From positions 7,129,459 through 7,193,458 of the forward strand of contig NC_064039.1 of the NCBI RefSeq assembly GCF_932526225.1: a stretch of DNA of 64,000 bases, read 5' to 3'. The notes under the pieces were generated by a model. That model saw only the letters and a list, made by a program, of their open reading frames with translations. It was not told where the DNA came from and did not search any database. The first letter of the stretch is position 1. Every line of letters starts with the position of its first letter. Positions 11,081 to 23,600 of the stretch are shown here, piece by piece. Source of the DNA: Nematostella vectensis (lineage: Eukaryota > Cnidaria > Anthozoa > Actiniaria > Edwardsiidae). Both the position numbers and the translations under genes were made by a program.

Positions 11081-12208
11081 TTAACAGGCAGCCTCGACTG
11101 GGTGCTGAGCAGTACTAACATCATTGGTAGCCCCTAGCGATTGGACCTTTTCCCTCCCTTCTAAGTATCGATCTCTCGACAAACATCTCAGACGGACTGG
11201 CTCATTTTGCGCTCTACCATGAATAACGTCTGGCGTAGTATTGTTTGTATTATATACAACCCTCGTGGCGCCGAATATACGCCTTGTAGTGCGGACTACG
11301 GCAGATCTCAGCTCACGCATGCGCCATAGGTACAATACCGGATTTAGTGCAGAGTTCAGCACGACGCAAAGCTCGGATGCGTTTATGACCACAATCCATT
11401 GGTGTAGCGGCAGATCCACACGGTCGTTCAACACAGACACAAGCCCGAACGGTACGTAGCAGAGAACGGTGAAGACTACAACATACAGCATGGTGGCGAA
11501 GGATCTTTTGTACTTGGAAACACTAAAAGAGTGATGTCTTTGAGCAGGGGAAGCGAGTCTCGAGGGCCTTGGGGCTTCGGAGGGTGAGTTATCCTGCGCA
11601 TGCGTGACTGTTCTACGCAGGGCGAGGTAAGCCAGTGTATATGACACAATAATAACCAGCACACAGGTGAATAACGCGACAAAGACAACGATATACATAT
11701 TTTCAGGATTTCCTTCCACTGCCATGATTAACAGCAAAACAGTTAGACATATCGCCACAATCCATGCGAACACAATAAAAGACACAACTCTCTTGAAAGT
11801 CACTGTTATTGGGTAATCCATCTTAAGTCTCACAGCAAGGCAGCGGTCGATACTGATAGAAGTTATGGTAAACGTCGATACAGCGCAGAGGCAAAGCCCG
11901 AGCGGGCGACGCACTGAAGAGAAGATGCAGTATAGACTTGGCCAGTCTCTCACCATAGACATCAAGTGAAGGGTGTACATCGGCTGTAGGGCGATGCCTA
12001 CTAGGAAATCCGACGTCGCGAGGCTGAACAAAAGGATTTTTGAGGGCGAGTGCAGCGCGGGCGAGCGGCGTATTGCCATCATGATGAGCAGGTTGAGGAT
12101 ACTCGTTGCCGCCATAGTCACGGAGTTCAGAATGATAAGCACTATCAGCGAGCTTTTTTCCGTGAAGTTAGCAGAGTCGTACGTGTAAAACAAACACGAC
12201 TTTTTCAT
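11081..12208 (-). CDS. Class A (rhodopsin-like) G protein-coupled receptor, single exon
   Basis: 375-aa receptor from ATG at 12208 (MKKSCLFYTYDSANFTEKSS, with an NFT sequon, then TM1). The frame stays open further upstream, but that part is LINE tail and begins with no ATG. Landmarks: SLATSDFLVGIALQP in TM2, SISIDRCLAVRL at the end of TM3 (DRC instead of DRY), CYVPFGLV in TM6, and NSALNPVLYLWRMRELR in TM7 and helix 8. The third intracellular loop is short, and the cytoplasmic tail is about 75 residues and basic. TM2 and TM7 resemble the large orphan receptor family expanded in anthozoans; ligand unknown. It is unrelated to the receptor at 1234 beyond class. The 5' flank is directly abutted by a retrotransposon, so the native N-terminus or promoter may have been altered. 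Confidence 0.88.
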   Translation of the reverse strand: MKKSCLFYTYDSANFTEKSSLIVLIILNSVTMAATSILNLLIMMAIRRSPALHSPSKILLFSLATSDFLVGIALQPMYTLHLMSMVRDWPSLYCIFSSVRRPLGLCLCAVSTFTITSISIDRCLAVRLKMDYPITVTFKRVVSFIVFAWIVAICLTVLLLIMAVEGNPENMYIVVFVALFTCVLVIIVSYTLAYLALRRTVTHAQDNSPSEAPRPSRLASPAQRHHSFSVSKYKRSFATMLYVVVFTVLCYVPFGLVSVLNDRVDLPLHQWIVVINASELCVVLNSALNPVLYLWRMRELRSAVVRTTRRIFGATRVVYNTNNTTPDVIHGRAQNEPVRLRCLSRDRYLEGREKVQSLGATNDVSTAQHPVEAAC

Positions 12209-12226
12209 TTTGAGTAAATTTTTAGA

Positions 12227-15200
12227 TAACAATACAACAATACAACAATATAACTTTATTTTATACCACACACAGAAATTACAGTAAGAAAATAAATAAT
12301 AATTACAGATTTTGGGTATTGGCTGCCTAGAAGTAACTAAAAAGCTAATCTGGCTAGGCAGCACAAAATAGTTCAATTAAATGGAGCGTATAGCAAGGAC
12401 GTACAAGGCACGAATACAAAATACATGAAAGCAGCAGCAAAATAAAATGCAATAAAACAAAAAAACTAGATAGAGGCTAATAATTTTCAAGGATTGAGGT
12501 CTTTATTGCAGCCTTGAAGCTAGGCAAACGCATGGTTTTGGTAGGTTCTTTGATGTTATTCCAGATTGAGGCACCTTTAAAACGAATATTAAACTTTCCA
12601 TAATTAGTTCGAGGTAAAGGGAGGCAGTACGATGATTTAGAAGCCAGTCTTGTATTATATTTGTGCCTTGAAGCAACCGTAGTAAAAAAAGAATCAAAAG
12701 GAGTTGGAAGTAGATTCAAATTAAATTTGTACATAAATATTGTGTTTAAGTAATAGATTAGATCAGGAGATTTCAAGATATTTAGTTTTCTAAAGATAGG
12801 AGAAGTATGTTCAATGTAAGATGAGAAAGTTATGATTCTAACAGCTTTCTTCTGTAAAATAAAAAGAGGCTTGATTGTTGATTCATATGTGTTGCCCCAA
12901 ATAATAGCACCATAAGTAAGAAATGGATAAATTAGAGAATAATATAGCTGAGTGAGAATTGTTGGTGATACATAGTAACGCAGCTTTGCTATTATTCCGA
13001 CCCCTCTGGAGATTTTCTTACTTAACTGGTTAATGTGCTCCTTCCAGTTAAGAAAGGAGTCAATAACTACACCAAGATATTTGATATTATTTTTTTGTTT
13101 AATGGTATTATTATTGATTGATAAAGAAATAGAACTAGCCAGCCTCTTTTGTGCTGGTCGAAAAATGACAAAATTAGTTTTACTGATGTTCAAAGCCAAT
13201 TTATTTGCACAAAGCCAACGATTTATATTATACAGATCTGTGTTTACTTTGGTCTCTAAGGATGTCAATGAAGAATCGGCACAAAATAAATTGGCATCAT
13301 CAGCAAATAAATGAAAGTCAAATAAGTTGGAGCAGTTATTAAAATCATTAATGTACAGAAGAAAGAGAAGGGGACCAAGTACTGAACCTTGAGGCACTCC
13401 ACATGTTATTGGTAGTGGTGCAGATGACACATTACCAATAGAAACAAACTGTTGCCTGTTTGATAAGTAGGAAACAAACCATTCATAAGCTATGCCACGG
13501 ATGCCGTATGAATAAAGTTTTGCTAATAATATTTTATGATCAACAGTATCAAAAGCTTTGCTAAAATCAAGAAATATGCCACAAGAGTATTGACCACCCT
13601 CAATTGATCTTTGGATTTTATCGGTAATAAGCAGAAGAGCATGTTCTGTAGAATGATTGGCTCGAAAGCCAAATTGATTTTTGTACAAAATATCGTATTT
13701 GTCTAGAAATTTTATGACTCTGTTATACATTAACCTTTCAAGTAACTGATTAAAAATAGATAATAATGATATTGGTCTAAAATTAGAAGTGTCAAAATGA
13801 GAGCCTGATTTGTAAATAGGTATGACACGTGCAATTTTGAAGGCATCAGGTACAATGCCAGAAGAAAAGGACAGATTGTATAATATCTCCAGAGGCCTTG
13901 AAATAATAGAGCTTAGTATTTTAAGAACTGTAATTGGAAGGCTAGAAGAACCACAAGCTTTACCTGATTTAATTCCTAAGATTATACTTCTAATTTCCTC
14001 TGTAGATGTGGGAGCTAGAAGAAAGCTGTTAGAATTAGCTGTTGGAAGAAATTCTGAAAATAAAGTGTTTACTTTTGGAATATTGTTGCTGATATTTCTG
14101 CCAACATTAGCAAAGAAGTAATTGAACTCATTTGCTATCTCATTTACATTGGTAAAAACCTTATTAGAAGATACAATTTTTGAAGGTGTGAAATGAGCCT
14201 TAGGCTTTAGCACGACAATTTCTTTTATCCCTTTCCAGATATTTTTTATGTTAGATTTGTTAAAATTAAAGTACTTTTCATAGTATTTTCTCTTACTTAT
14301 TGCAATTAAATGGTTCAATTTATTTCTATAGATTTTGTATTTTTCAAAATGATATTGATTTCTAGATTTAATAAACTTCCTATAGAGCCTGTTCTTATAA
14401 TTAATCGAAGTTCTGATGCCCTTGGATATCCAAGGTTTTGCTTTGAATTTAATTTCTTTTCTAGAAAGTTTTTTCATTGGAACATGGGAATTAATTATTT
14501 CATTAGACTTAGCAAGAAAACAGGAAAAAATATCGTTAACATTATCCATACCATAAAACTGTAAAGACCAATCAATTTGGCTAAAATCATTAATTAAAGC
14601 TTCCTGATCCAACCTAGAATAGTCCCTTTGGTAGAAGTCATTTTTTGAGACATTGATATTAATTGAATCTATTGTCAGAAAATTGGGAAGATGATCTGTT
14701 AAGGGATAAACAATATTGCCACTACAAGTTTTATGTTCGAGCGAGTTAAAAAATATATTGTCTATGAGCGTGGCCGAATGATCAGTTATTCTAGTAGGTT
14801 GCAAGATATGTGGCTGAAAAGAATATGAAAATAAAGTATTAAGAAATTCCCCTGTTTGTTGGTGGGAGTCTGAATTTAATAAATTCAAATTTATGTCACC
14901 TGAAAAAAGGCAGAGCTTTCCCTCCTTACTGATTTTGTCCATGGTTTTATAGAAATGTTCTAAAAAGGGGTCAAGAGAACTATTTGGATGGCGGTAAATA
15001 ACTCCACATAATATGTTTTTGCTACCCTTATTATTTTGTATTTCAACCCATAAAGATTCTTGTTGATCATTTGAAATGGATAAGTCCTCCCTCAAAATGA
15101 AATTAAAAGAAACAGCTATAAATAAACCTACTCCCCCAACTGAAAATTTAGTCGGTTTCGATATATAAGTAAAACCTGGGAGAGAACAATTAGCAATATG

Positions 15201-15749
15201 CTCTCTACAGTCAGAATGCCAGGTTTCAGATAGAGCAATTAACTTAAAAGGATGATTTAAAGTAGAAAGCATATCTTGTAATTTATCAAAGTTTTTTGAA
15301 ATACTTCTTATATTACAATGAAGAAGTGAGAGCGATTTGTCTGATAAATTTGAAAGCTCATAAGACGAGTGAAATTCATGGGGGGAGTAGTATTTTGAAT
15401 TAATCTGACTAGGAATATTAATATCTAAATCAAAGTCACTTAAATTCGGAAAATTCAAACTAGAAACTATGTCTAGATGAGGAAGATTTTCAAGGCGAAC
15501 GCGATCAATGAATGGGGAGCAGTGGCACAATGTATTGGAATTAAAGACTAGATCCAATAGATCATTGTTGTTTAAATTGTGAAAGGGAAAGACTTCAGAA
15601 TAGCAGGGCTGACAGAGCCATAAATCGTTGGTGAGCGATAAATGATTAAACTGTTTAAGCAACAATTTTGAGCATTTAAGAGATTGTATTCCTCTTTCAA
15701 ATTGTTCGATCCCCCTAAGAAGTTGTTCTAGCGATAAAGCGAAGATATT
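12227..15749 (-). mobile_element. Nearly intact CR1/L2-like non-LTR retrotransposon (LINE)
   Basis: One open frame runs from an upstream stop near 15750 to the stop at 12477 (about 1090 codons, no clear ATG at its upstream end). Order of domains: a Cys-rich segment (SLKCSK...LWLCQPCYSEVFPFHNL, about 15560-15690), an AP-type endonuclease (LLHCNIRS, ALSETWHSD, GVIYRHP, SGDINLN, LTDHLP; about 15330-14680), a reverse transcriptase (FRPISLLS, FLDFSKAFDTVDH, GVPQGSVLGPLLFLLYIND, FADDANLF near 13290-13312), and a C-terminal domain ending LPSFKAAIKTSILENY. The 3' UTR carries AATAAA (12256-12261) and a TATTGTTG microsatellite tail (12227-12250), as in L2/CR1 elements. A separate ORF1 is not seen, so the copy is probably 5'-truncated. 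The unbroken frame suggests recent insertion. Confidence 0.93.
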
Positions 15750-16223
15750 TCAAGTCCTGTGTCCAGAGATGAGGAAACTGAAACCCTCACTATTTGCGTT
15801 CAAGTGAATGTGATTACGTCGTAATACTATTGACATAAAGCTAAACAAATTTGAACCCTTCTTAATAAGAAATACGACTTCTTGTCAAACAGCAAACAAA
15901 CTTGGACCAATCCACTACGCTACCCGTAGCAATGTAAATATTTCAAGTACATTTCCATTTAGAAAATGAGAAAAGCAGACCTAGTGTTTGATCAAAAACG
16001 CCCTTTTATACAAAAAAAAAATATATATTTAGTCTTGTTTTTGGGCGTTTTTGTCTTGCCAAATTCTAAGCTTCAAAGGTTTGAGACTTGATTAAAACAC
16101 ACACACACAAAGATATCAATCATGTGCTAAGTACACCCGTATAGCCAGCTCGGCCTATTTATACTGTTTCCTAATTATTTGTTAGACAACAAAACGGCTC
16201 GTCGCTGAGTTCTCGAAGTGCCA

Positions 16224-16293
16224 AGCCTGCTTGCCGGCGGTACTCCGTGCTATCATTGCGATGATAACACCGAGTACCGCCGGCAAGCAGGCT
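16224..16293. repeat. 70-nt near-perfect hairpin (miRNA-precursor-like)
   Basis: Two 33-nt arms flank a TGCG loop and pair at about 31 of 33 positions. The left arm starts AGCCTGCTTGCCGGCGGTAC and the right arm ends with its complement. Weaker pairing with bulges continues outward to about 16211 and 16310 (CTCGAAG on both sides). The size and near-perfect pairing suit a cnidarian microRNA precursor, but a tiny foldback transposon would look the same. Confidence 0.6.
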
Positions 16294-16813
16294 GCCAAGT
16301 GCCTTCGAGACGTTTTTATTAACCCAGGTTAGTTTTGATGTTGGATATTCTGCCTCCTATCGCACTCAGAGATGCATCAGGCCCCACTTCGAAAGCGTTT
16401 GCCCGTTTTCTGGCTTTATTACCACAGGTAGCTCACTATGATTCAGATTCACTATGTGAAAAAAATACTGGTTTCATGGGTACATCTTTATAAGCTTTCA
16501 TTTGTTCCCTTGTATTGTGGCAATAAGCTCACCGGATGAAAGAGAAAACAGTTTTCGTTTTAATTCCTTTTGACATTATGTCAGTTACTTTCCGTTTCGA
16601 GCAGCCTTTTCCCGTGTGCCAGGTACACAGCTTTGTGAACCATTCGACACATTTTAAAAGGTACATTTGACGCATGGCAACCGATGAATAGAAACATGAC
16701 CGCAACTGTTAACACGGATATATTTATAGCGACATGTTACTTAAAATAGTTTTACCACCGCGAAATTATTAGAGTAACAGAGTTTCTCTCTTTGCTTGTT
16801 TATCCACGAATTG

Positions 16814-16888
16814 CAGGCATGTACCCAGGATTTTTTCTTGGGAGGGGGTGTGAAATCCGAAAAAAGGGACCTAACTTTTCTGGGGGAG

Positions 16889-16919
<31 letters not shown>

Positions 16920-17174
16920 GAGATAGTGAGTTTTCTTGAGTTTTCTGATAAAAATCTGAACAATAAGGGATTTTTTTATATGCCTTTGCAGTATCTCCAC
17001 GGGACGTTTATTGTCGGATTTGGCTACATACCGGAGTGATTTATCTCAAGCTTTATAATTTTTTTCTATAAATAGCACGTCTATTGAGAACCGAAAGTGG
17101 ACCTTCGGCCGTTGCGAGGAGGGGGGGGGGGGGGTGCGTTCGCACCCACTGCACTCCCCTGGGTACGGGCCTGA
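16814..17174. mobile_element. Small TIR element with CAGGC..GTACCCAGG ends
   Basis: The left end reads GCAGGCATGTACCCAGG and the right end, in complement, TCAGGCCCGTACCCAGG, 360 bp apart. The interior has GT and poly-G runs and no gene. A non-autonomous DNA transposon, possibly hAT-like; no clean target duplication was found. Confidence 0.6.
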
Positions 17175-17613
17175 GTTGAGGAAACAAGTGGAGATAGGGA
17201 CTTATAGGTGACCTCGGTAGCAACAGCATGGAGCGCTTGGTAGCGGAAGGGAATCTCAACTTTTTGAGGAACACTATGGTCGGCGCTAACGTGTCTTATC
17301 GTTCGCTACGCGCATGTATTCAACTTCCCCATGTCTTCCCACAACTCTTTGCGTAAAAACGAGGTCAAGGGGCATCTTTACAATTTCGCCCCTTTGAATA
17401 AGGTTATTTTCTAGTTTTGCAAAGCTTTAGCAATCAAAAACATACTTATATTAATAGCAAAATCAAGTTATTTACAAAGTCACAACACCATTTTTACAAA
17501 GATATTTCTAGAACTTGTCCTACCCATTCACAAGGATTAAAATCCCCCCACCCCCACCTAGTAGGGGCTATTATACAAGCTTGTAACATTCACCCTCCCC
17601 ACCCTGGTAATTT

Positions 17614-20600
17614 TTAAGTCTGGTCGACGTCGAGGGTCAAGTCAACAAGGTTCATTGTTGTCTTAGTGGAGTTGCAGCCGCGCAAACCAGCGATGAACCG
17701 CGAGGGCTTGGGGACGTTCGATGAGTTGTCGCGTTTCGTCTGTGTACCAGCCTCCCTGTAGTGAAAAAAAAACACAGGTAGTCAGAACGAAAATCTAGTA
17801 ATTGTCATACAACACAGGTAGTCAGAACGAAAATCTAGTAATTGTCATACAACACAGGTAGTCAAAACGAAAATCTAGTAATTGTCATACAACACAGGTA
17901 GTCAGAACGAAAATCTAGTAATTGTCATACAACACAGGTAGTCAGAACGAAAATCTAGTAATTGTCATACAACACAGGTAGTAAGAACGAAAATCTAGTA
18001 ATTGTCATACAACACATGTAGTAAGAACGAAAATCTAGTAATTGTCATACAACACAGGTAGCAAGAACGAAAATCTAGTAATTGTCATACAACACAGGTA
18101 GTACGAACGAAAATCTAGTAATTGTCATACAACACATGTAGTAAGAACGAAAATCTAGTAATTGTCATACAACACAGGTAGCAAGAACGAAAATCTAGTA
18201 ATTGTCATACAACACAGGTAGCAAGAACGAAAATCTAGCAATTGTCATACAACACAGGTAGTAAGAACGAAAATCTAGTAATTGTCATACAACACAGGTA
18301 GTCAGAACGAAAATCTAGTAATTGTCATACAACACAGGTAGTCAGAACGAAAATCTAGCAATTGTCATACAACACAGGTAGTAAGAACGAAAATCTAGTA
18401 ATTGTCATACAACACAGGTAGTCACAACGAAAATCTAGTAATTGTCATACAACACAGGTAGTCACAACGAAAATCTAGTAATTGTCATACAACACAGGTA
18501 GTAAGAACGAAAATCTAGTAATTGTCATACAACACAGGTAGTAAAAACGAAAATCTAGTAATTGTCATACAACACAGGTAGTCAGAACGAAAATCTAGTA
18601 ATTGTCATACAACACAGGTAGTAAGAACGAAAATCTAGTAATTGTCATACAACACAGGTAGTCAGAACGAAAATCTAGTAATTGTCATACAACACAGGTA
18701 GTCAGAACGAAAATCTAGTAATTGTTCATATCCCAAACAAACACGAGAGTTCTGTTTCAGTAGTACAAAACGAATATTAAAGGAAAATAAACAAAAGGTC
18801 TTTTGTGCGAAGTTCGTCCTTTTAAATAAGCGCCTCCCCCGAACAAGCGCCCCTATTGAGAGTCGAAAAATTTTAAAAGCGCCGGGCGCTTATTCGAGTT
18901 AACAAGGGAATAAATCGTGGAGGACAATTCGTGTTTGCCATATTGAGTGACTCCCCAGGTAAAAGAAGGGTGTTTTCAGCTTGTTTGACGTCGGTGGAGG
19001 GCATGTTGGGCGTACCTTGGCAAGTAGACTTGGCTGACATTATCTCGTCTGTAGTTGCTGAGATTGGTTTGTACCGAATGAGTAAGTTTAGTGCGAAGAT
19101 TGGCCTGCAAAATAGACACACACGACGGAATATTATTACACCAAAACAAACAAAAAACTCCATCGATATCGTAACAATTCCTTCAATAATGTTATTGTAA
19201 AGCCCCCTAATAACATGGTGCAGCAAAGGCGCTCCAAATAACTATTTTTAATCGTACATCACGACGCATGATATTGTGATGGTGATGCTTTGCTAGCAAT
19301 GTTTTAGAATTAGCGCTGTTTGCGCGGGACGTCGCTGTTAGACATTTGTGGTCGGCTCGGAACCGCGCGCTACAAGAATCCAAGATGACGCCTGCCAAAC
19401 CACACAAAACAAGCACAATGTTTCTCGGCCCTGTTTTACTGATGCTTTTGCGGTGTCTGCACTTGAAACAGTTACAAATACCTAACTAGTTTGAGCGCCT
19501 TGCGGCGTAGCTCCCACTCATTCTACTCGTACGACTTGACGATGTTGAACTCGATTAAAAACAACTCACTAGTTTGAGCGCTTTGCGGCGTAGCTCCCAC
19601 TCATTCCACTCGTACGACTTGACGATGTTGGACTCGATAAAAAACAACTCACCAGTTTGAGCGCTTTGCGGCGTAGCTCCCACTCATTCTACTCGTACGA
19701 CTTGACGATGTTGAACCCGATAAAAAACAACTCACTAGTTTGAGCGCTTTGCGGCGTAGCTCCCACTCATTCCACTCGTACGACTTGACGATGTTGAACT
19801 CGATTAAAAACAACTCACTAGTTTGAGCGCTTTGCGGCGTAGCTCCCACTCATTCCACTCGTACGACTTGACGATGTTGGACCCGATAAAAAACAACTCA
19901 CTAGTTTGAGCGCTTTGCGGCGTAGCTCCCACTCATTCCACTCGTACGACTTGACGATGTTGAACTCGATAAAAAACAACTCACTAGTTTGAGCGCTTTG
20001 CGGCGTAGCTCCCACTCATTCTACTCGTACGACTTGACGATGTTGAACTCGATAAAAAACAACTCACCAGTTTGAGCGCTTTGCGGCGTAGCTCCCACTC
20101 ATTCCACTCGTACGACTTGACGATGTTGGACTCGATAAAAAACAACTCACCAGTTTGAGCGCTTTGCGGCGTAGCTCCCACTCATTCTACTCGTACGACT
20201 TGACGATGTTGAACCCGATAAAAAACAACTCACCAGTTTGAGCGCTTTGCGGCGTAGCTCCCACTCATTCTACTCGTACGACTTGACGATGTTGAACTCG
20301 ATAAAAAACAACTCACCAGTTTGAGCGCTTTGCGGCGTAGCTCCCACTCATTCCACTCGTACGACTTGACGATGTTGAACTCGATAAAAAACAACTCACC
20401 AGTTTGAGCGCTTTGCGGCGTAGCTCCCACTCATTCTACTCGTACGACTTGACGATGTTGGACTCGATAAAAAACAACTCACCAGTTTGAGCGCTTTGCG
20501 GCGTAGCTCCCACTCATTCCACTCGTACGACTTGACGATGTTGAACTCGATAAAAAACAACTCACCAGTTTGAGCGCTTTGCGGCGTAGCTCCCACTCAT

Positions 20601-23600
20601 TCCACTCGTACGACTTGACGATGTTGAACTCGATAAAAAACAACTCACCAGTTTGAGCGCTTTGCGGCGTAGCTCCCACTCATTCCACTCGTACGACTTG
20701 ACGATGTTGGACTCGATAAAAAACAACTCACCAGTTTGAGCGCCTTGCGGCGTAGCTCCCACTCATTCCACTCGTACGACTTGACGATGTTGAACTCGAT
20801 AAAAAACAACTCACCAGTTTGAGCGCTTTGCGGCGTAGCTCCCACTCATTCTACTCGTACGACTTGACGATGTTGAACTCGATAAAAAACAACTCACCAG
20901 TTTGAGCGCTTTGCGGCGTAGCTCCCACTCATTCCACTCGTACGACTTGACGATGTTGGACTCGATAAAGTGCGTGTCTGTTTGCGTGCCGCTGTCGCAC
21001 TTGGTAATTGGCGCCTCGATCATTCTTCCCTGGTCACGGAGCTAAGAGGAGAAAAGAAGGCGACTGGTGTGAAATTGGGGAAGATCGATGAAATAAATAC
21101 CATAGTGACGATGGTGGTGATGGTGATGATTATGATGATGGGGGTTGGTAATGATCATGGTGATAATGTGATGGTGATGATGTGATGGTGAAAATTATGA
21201 TGATGATGATGGTGGTGAAAATTATGATGATGGTTGTGGTGATGATGATGACGATGAGATGGTAATCATGGTGATAATGTGATGATGATGATGATAAGGT
21301 GTTATGGAGGCAAACTCGTACTTGCGTGTAAGGTGTTATGGAGGCAAACTCGTACTTGCGTGTAAGGTGTTATGGAGGCAAACTCGTACTTGCGTGTAAG
21401 GTGTTATGGAGGCAAACTCGTACTTGCGTGTAAGGTGTTATGGAGGCAAACTCGTACTTGCGTGTAAGGTGTTATGGAGGCAAACTCGTACTCGCGTGTA
21501 AGGTGTTATGGAGGCAAACTCGTACTCGCGTGTAAGGTGTTATGGAGGCAAACTTTGCGTGTAAGGTGTTATGGAGGCAAACTCGTACTTGCGTGTAAGG
21601 TGTTATGGAGGCAAACTCGTACTTGCGTGTAAGGTGTTATGGAGGCAAACTCGTACTTGCGTGTAAGGTGTTATGGAGGCAAACTCGTACTCGCGTGTAA
21701 GGTGTTATGGAGGCAAACTCGTACTTGCGTGTAAGGTGTTATGGAGGCAAACTGTGAGTGCAGCTCTAGAAGCTGGATCAGTTCCGGAGATCTCTTCGCT
21801 GCTTCAGCTATACCCGCAATGTAGCTGGAAATGAATATGGAATTGAATTACACAAGACTGACAATAAAAATAAAACGATAAGATAGAATTAGAAAGATAA
21901 GATATTAAAATACATCGTTTCTTTAAAATTGAAAATGGAAGCTACTTGTGGGGGCAGAAAGAAAGGTTTCTTTTAGAATGAAAATTACTGCTTACCAAGA
22001 GGAGCTTCAAGAGTAATGTTACCTATCAGGGGCGCTAGAGAACTCGAGCGCGGCCTGCTAGTTGCTGAACGAGTGATGTTACCTATCAGGGGCGTTAGAG
22101 AACTCGAGCGCGGCCTACTTGTTGCTGAACGTGTAATGTTACCTATCAGGGGCGTTAGAGAACTCGAGCGCGGCCTACTTGTTGCTAAACGTGTAATGTT
22201 ACCTATCAGGGGCGTTAGAGAACTCGAGCGCGGCCTGCTTGTTGTTGAACGTGTAATGTTACCTATCAGGGGCGTTAGAGAACTCGAGCGCGGCCTGCTT
22301 GTTGCTGAACGAGTAATGTTACCTATCAGGGGCGCTAGAGAACTCGAGCACGGCCTGCTTGTTGTTGAACGTGTAATGTTACCTATCAGGGGCGCTAGAG
22401 AACTCGAGCGCGGCCTGCTTGTTGCTGAACGAGTAATGTTACCTATCAGGGGCGTTAGAGAACTCGAGCGCGGCCTGCTTGTTGCTGAACGTGTAATGTT
22501 ACCTATCAGGGGCGTTAGAGAACTCGAGCGCGGCCTGCTTGTTGCTGAACGTGTAATGTTACCTATCAGGGGCGCTAGAGAACTCGAGCGCGGCCTGCTT
22601 GTTGCTGAACGAGTAATGTTACCTATCAGGGGCGTTAGAGAACTCGAGCGCGGCCTGCTTGTTGCTGAACGTGTAATGTTACCTATCAGGGGCGTTAGAG
22701 AACTCGAGCGCGGCCTGCTTGTTGCTGAACGAGTAATGTTACCTATCAGGGGCGTTAGAGAACTCGAGCGCGGCCTGCTTGTTGCTGAACGAGTAATGTT
22801 ACCTATCAGGGGCGCTAGAGAACTCGAGCGCGGCCTGCTTGTTGCTGAACGAGTAATGTTACCTATCAGGGGCGTTAGAGAACTCGAGCGCGGCCTGCTT
22901 GTTGCTGAACGTGTAATGTTACCTATCAGGGGCGTTAGAGAACTCGAGCGCGGCCTGCTTGTTGCTGAACGAGTAATGTTACCTATCAGGGGCGTTAGAG
23001 AACTCGAGCGCGGCCTGCTTGTTGCTGAACGAGTAATGTTACCTATCAGGGGCGTTAGAGAACTCGAGCGCGGCCTGCTTGTTGCTGAACGAGTAATGTT
23101 ACCTATCAGGGGCGTTAGAGAACTCGAGCGCGGCCTGCTTGTTGCTGAACGAGTAATGTTACCTATCAGGGGCGTTAGAAAACTCGAGCGCGGCCTACTT
23201 GTTGCTGAACGTGTAATGTTACCTATCAGGGGCGTTAGAGAACTCGAGCGCGGCCTGCTTGTTGCTGAACGAGTAATGTTACCTATCAGGGGCGTTAGAG
23301 AACTCGAGCACGGCCTGCTTGTTGCTGAACGTGTAATGTTACCTATCAGGGGCGTTAGAGAACTCGAGCGCGGCCTACTTGTTGCTGAACGTGTAAAGTT
23401 ACCTATCAGGGGCGCTAGAGAACTCGAGCGCGGCCTGCTTGTCGCTGAACGAGTAATGTTACCTATCAGGGGCGCTAGAGAACTCGAGCGCGGCCTGCTT
23501 GTTGCTGAACGAGTAATGTTACCTATCAGGGGCGTTAGAGAACTCGAGCGCGGCCTACTTGTTGCTGAACGTGTAATGTTACCTATCAGGGGCGTTAGAG

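Larger units (their letters stand above)
15750..17613. other. Intergenic between LINE and CFAP206
   Basis: Non-coding. It contains the perfect-looking hairpin at 16224-16293 and the TIR element at 16814-17174, both listed separately, plus a CA microsatellite near 16099. The far upstream part may still belong to the LINE 5' region. The CFAP206 3' UTR should lie just below 17614; no close AATAAA was seen on its strand. Confidence 0.5.

Noticed and set aside
12209..12376. N-terminal extension of the second GPCR
   Set aside because: It would translate the LINE 3' UTR and tail and has no ATG at its beginning; the ATG at 12208 precedes a plausible receptor N-terminus.
17771..18730. CRISPR array, because of regular short repeats
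   Set aside because: Head-to-tail repeats without unique spacers, inside a eukaryotic intron, with no cas genes. The same holds for the other arrays.
19207..19416. 69-aa minus-strand frame beside CFAP206 exon 16
   Set aside because: Intronic; the conserved exon is 19016-19104 and splices directly from the exon 15 donor in frame.
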